Source: Ashinkailepas kermadecensis (taxonomy: Eukaryota > Arthropoda > Thecostraca > Neolepadidae). From it: a DNA stretch of 64,000 bases. The DNA lies in assembly GCA_034440615.1 (NCBI GenBank), contig JAOTOM010005139.1:968501-1032500 (forward strand), written 5' to 3'. Below the pieces are notes generated by a model. That model was not told the DNA's origin, did no database searches, and was given only the letters and a program-made list of their open reading frames with translations. Shown here piece after piece: positions 63,806 through 64,000 of this stretch. Position 1 is the first letter of the stretch. Every line of letters begins with the position of its first letter. The position numbers and the translations under genes are program-made.

Positions 63806-64000
63806 AACTTTGGCCAATGCTGGTAGAGCTAGAGTCCTGCCAATACCATTGCAACCAGAATATGAACAAAGAGGTCCATTCCCTGGAGACACATTTTCAT
63901 TTTTTTTTTCCAGGGATGTTGCATGTTTCCAAACTGTGTATTTCCATTGCTTTCAACAAAGTCTACTAAAATCCCAAAGTAACATGTTTTTTTTTGTTCA

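Noticed and set aside
63177..63969. Long frames on both strands at 63.2-63.9 kb
   Set aside because: Both strands are open because the 42-bp unit lacks stops; the products are repeat peptides.

Overview
This is a eukaryotic, almost certainly animal, genomic window with three spliced housekeeping genes in a dense field of tandem repeats and transposable-element remnants. An arthropod, possibly a crustacean, is my best guess. The evidence is the many short runs of the TTAGG telomere-type motif, an errantivirus/baculovirus-F-type env remnant, tRNA-derived SINEs, and exon/intron structures with conserved animal proteins. The species cannot be told from the sequence. Exons are GC-rich at third positions, while several introns are AT-rich.

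Layout. 1-1,381: an 82-bp satellite-like array. 1,382-8,480: intergenic, with a frameshifted env remnant (minus strand, 4,494-6,540) between two 58-bp direct repeats, then a SINE and a 328-bp repeat. 8,480-10,400: minisatellites downstream of RBM22. 10,412-38,624 (minus): the complete coding region of the splicing factor RBM22 in ten exons (381 codons plus stop). Its introns hold LINE fragments, a solo LTR, a piggyBac-like MITE, Merlin/ISXO2-like fragments, Mutator-like MITEs, CR1-like LINE 3' ends and SINEs. 38,625-39,489: a probable bidirectional promoter with three TGACGTCA sites. 39,490-44,055 (plus): the complete histone variant H2A.Z gene in five coding exons (131 codons plus stop). 44,056-50,240: intergenic, with SINEs and small repeats. 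50,243-62,700 (minus): adenosine kinase, seven exons including the stop codon; the first coding exon was not found. 63,235-63,800: a 42-bp minisatellite.

The most unusual signal is shared by all three genes. Several minisatellites are not simply intronic: they start inside an exon and repeat the exon end together with its splice donor (RBM22 exons 5, 6 and 7; H2A.Z exon 3; ADK exon at 60,925). Two more RBM22 exons (2 and 4) have the acceptor and exon start duplicated in the same way. In the two largest arrays each unit is an exon-end copy followed by a 23- or 33-nt segment that starts with GT and ends with AG, so the arrays look like strings of micro-exons and ultra-short introns. Each true donor is therefore followed by 2 to about 25 decoy donors. 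Two decoys (RBM22 exon 6, H2A.Z exon 3) would extend the protein in frame.
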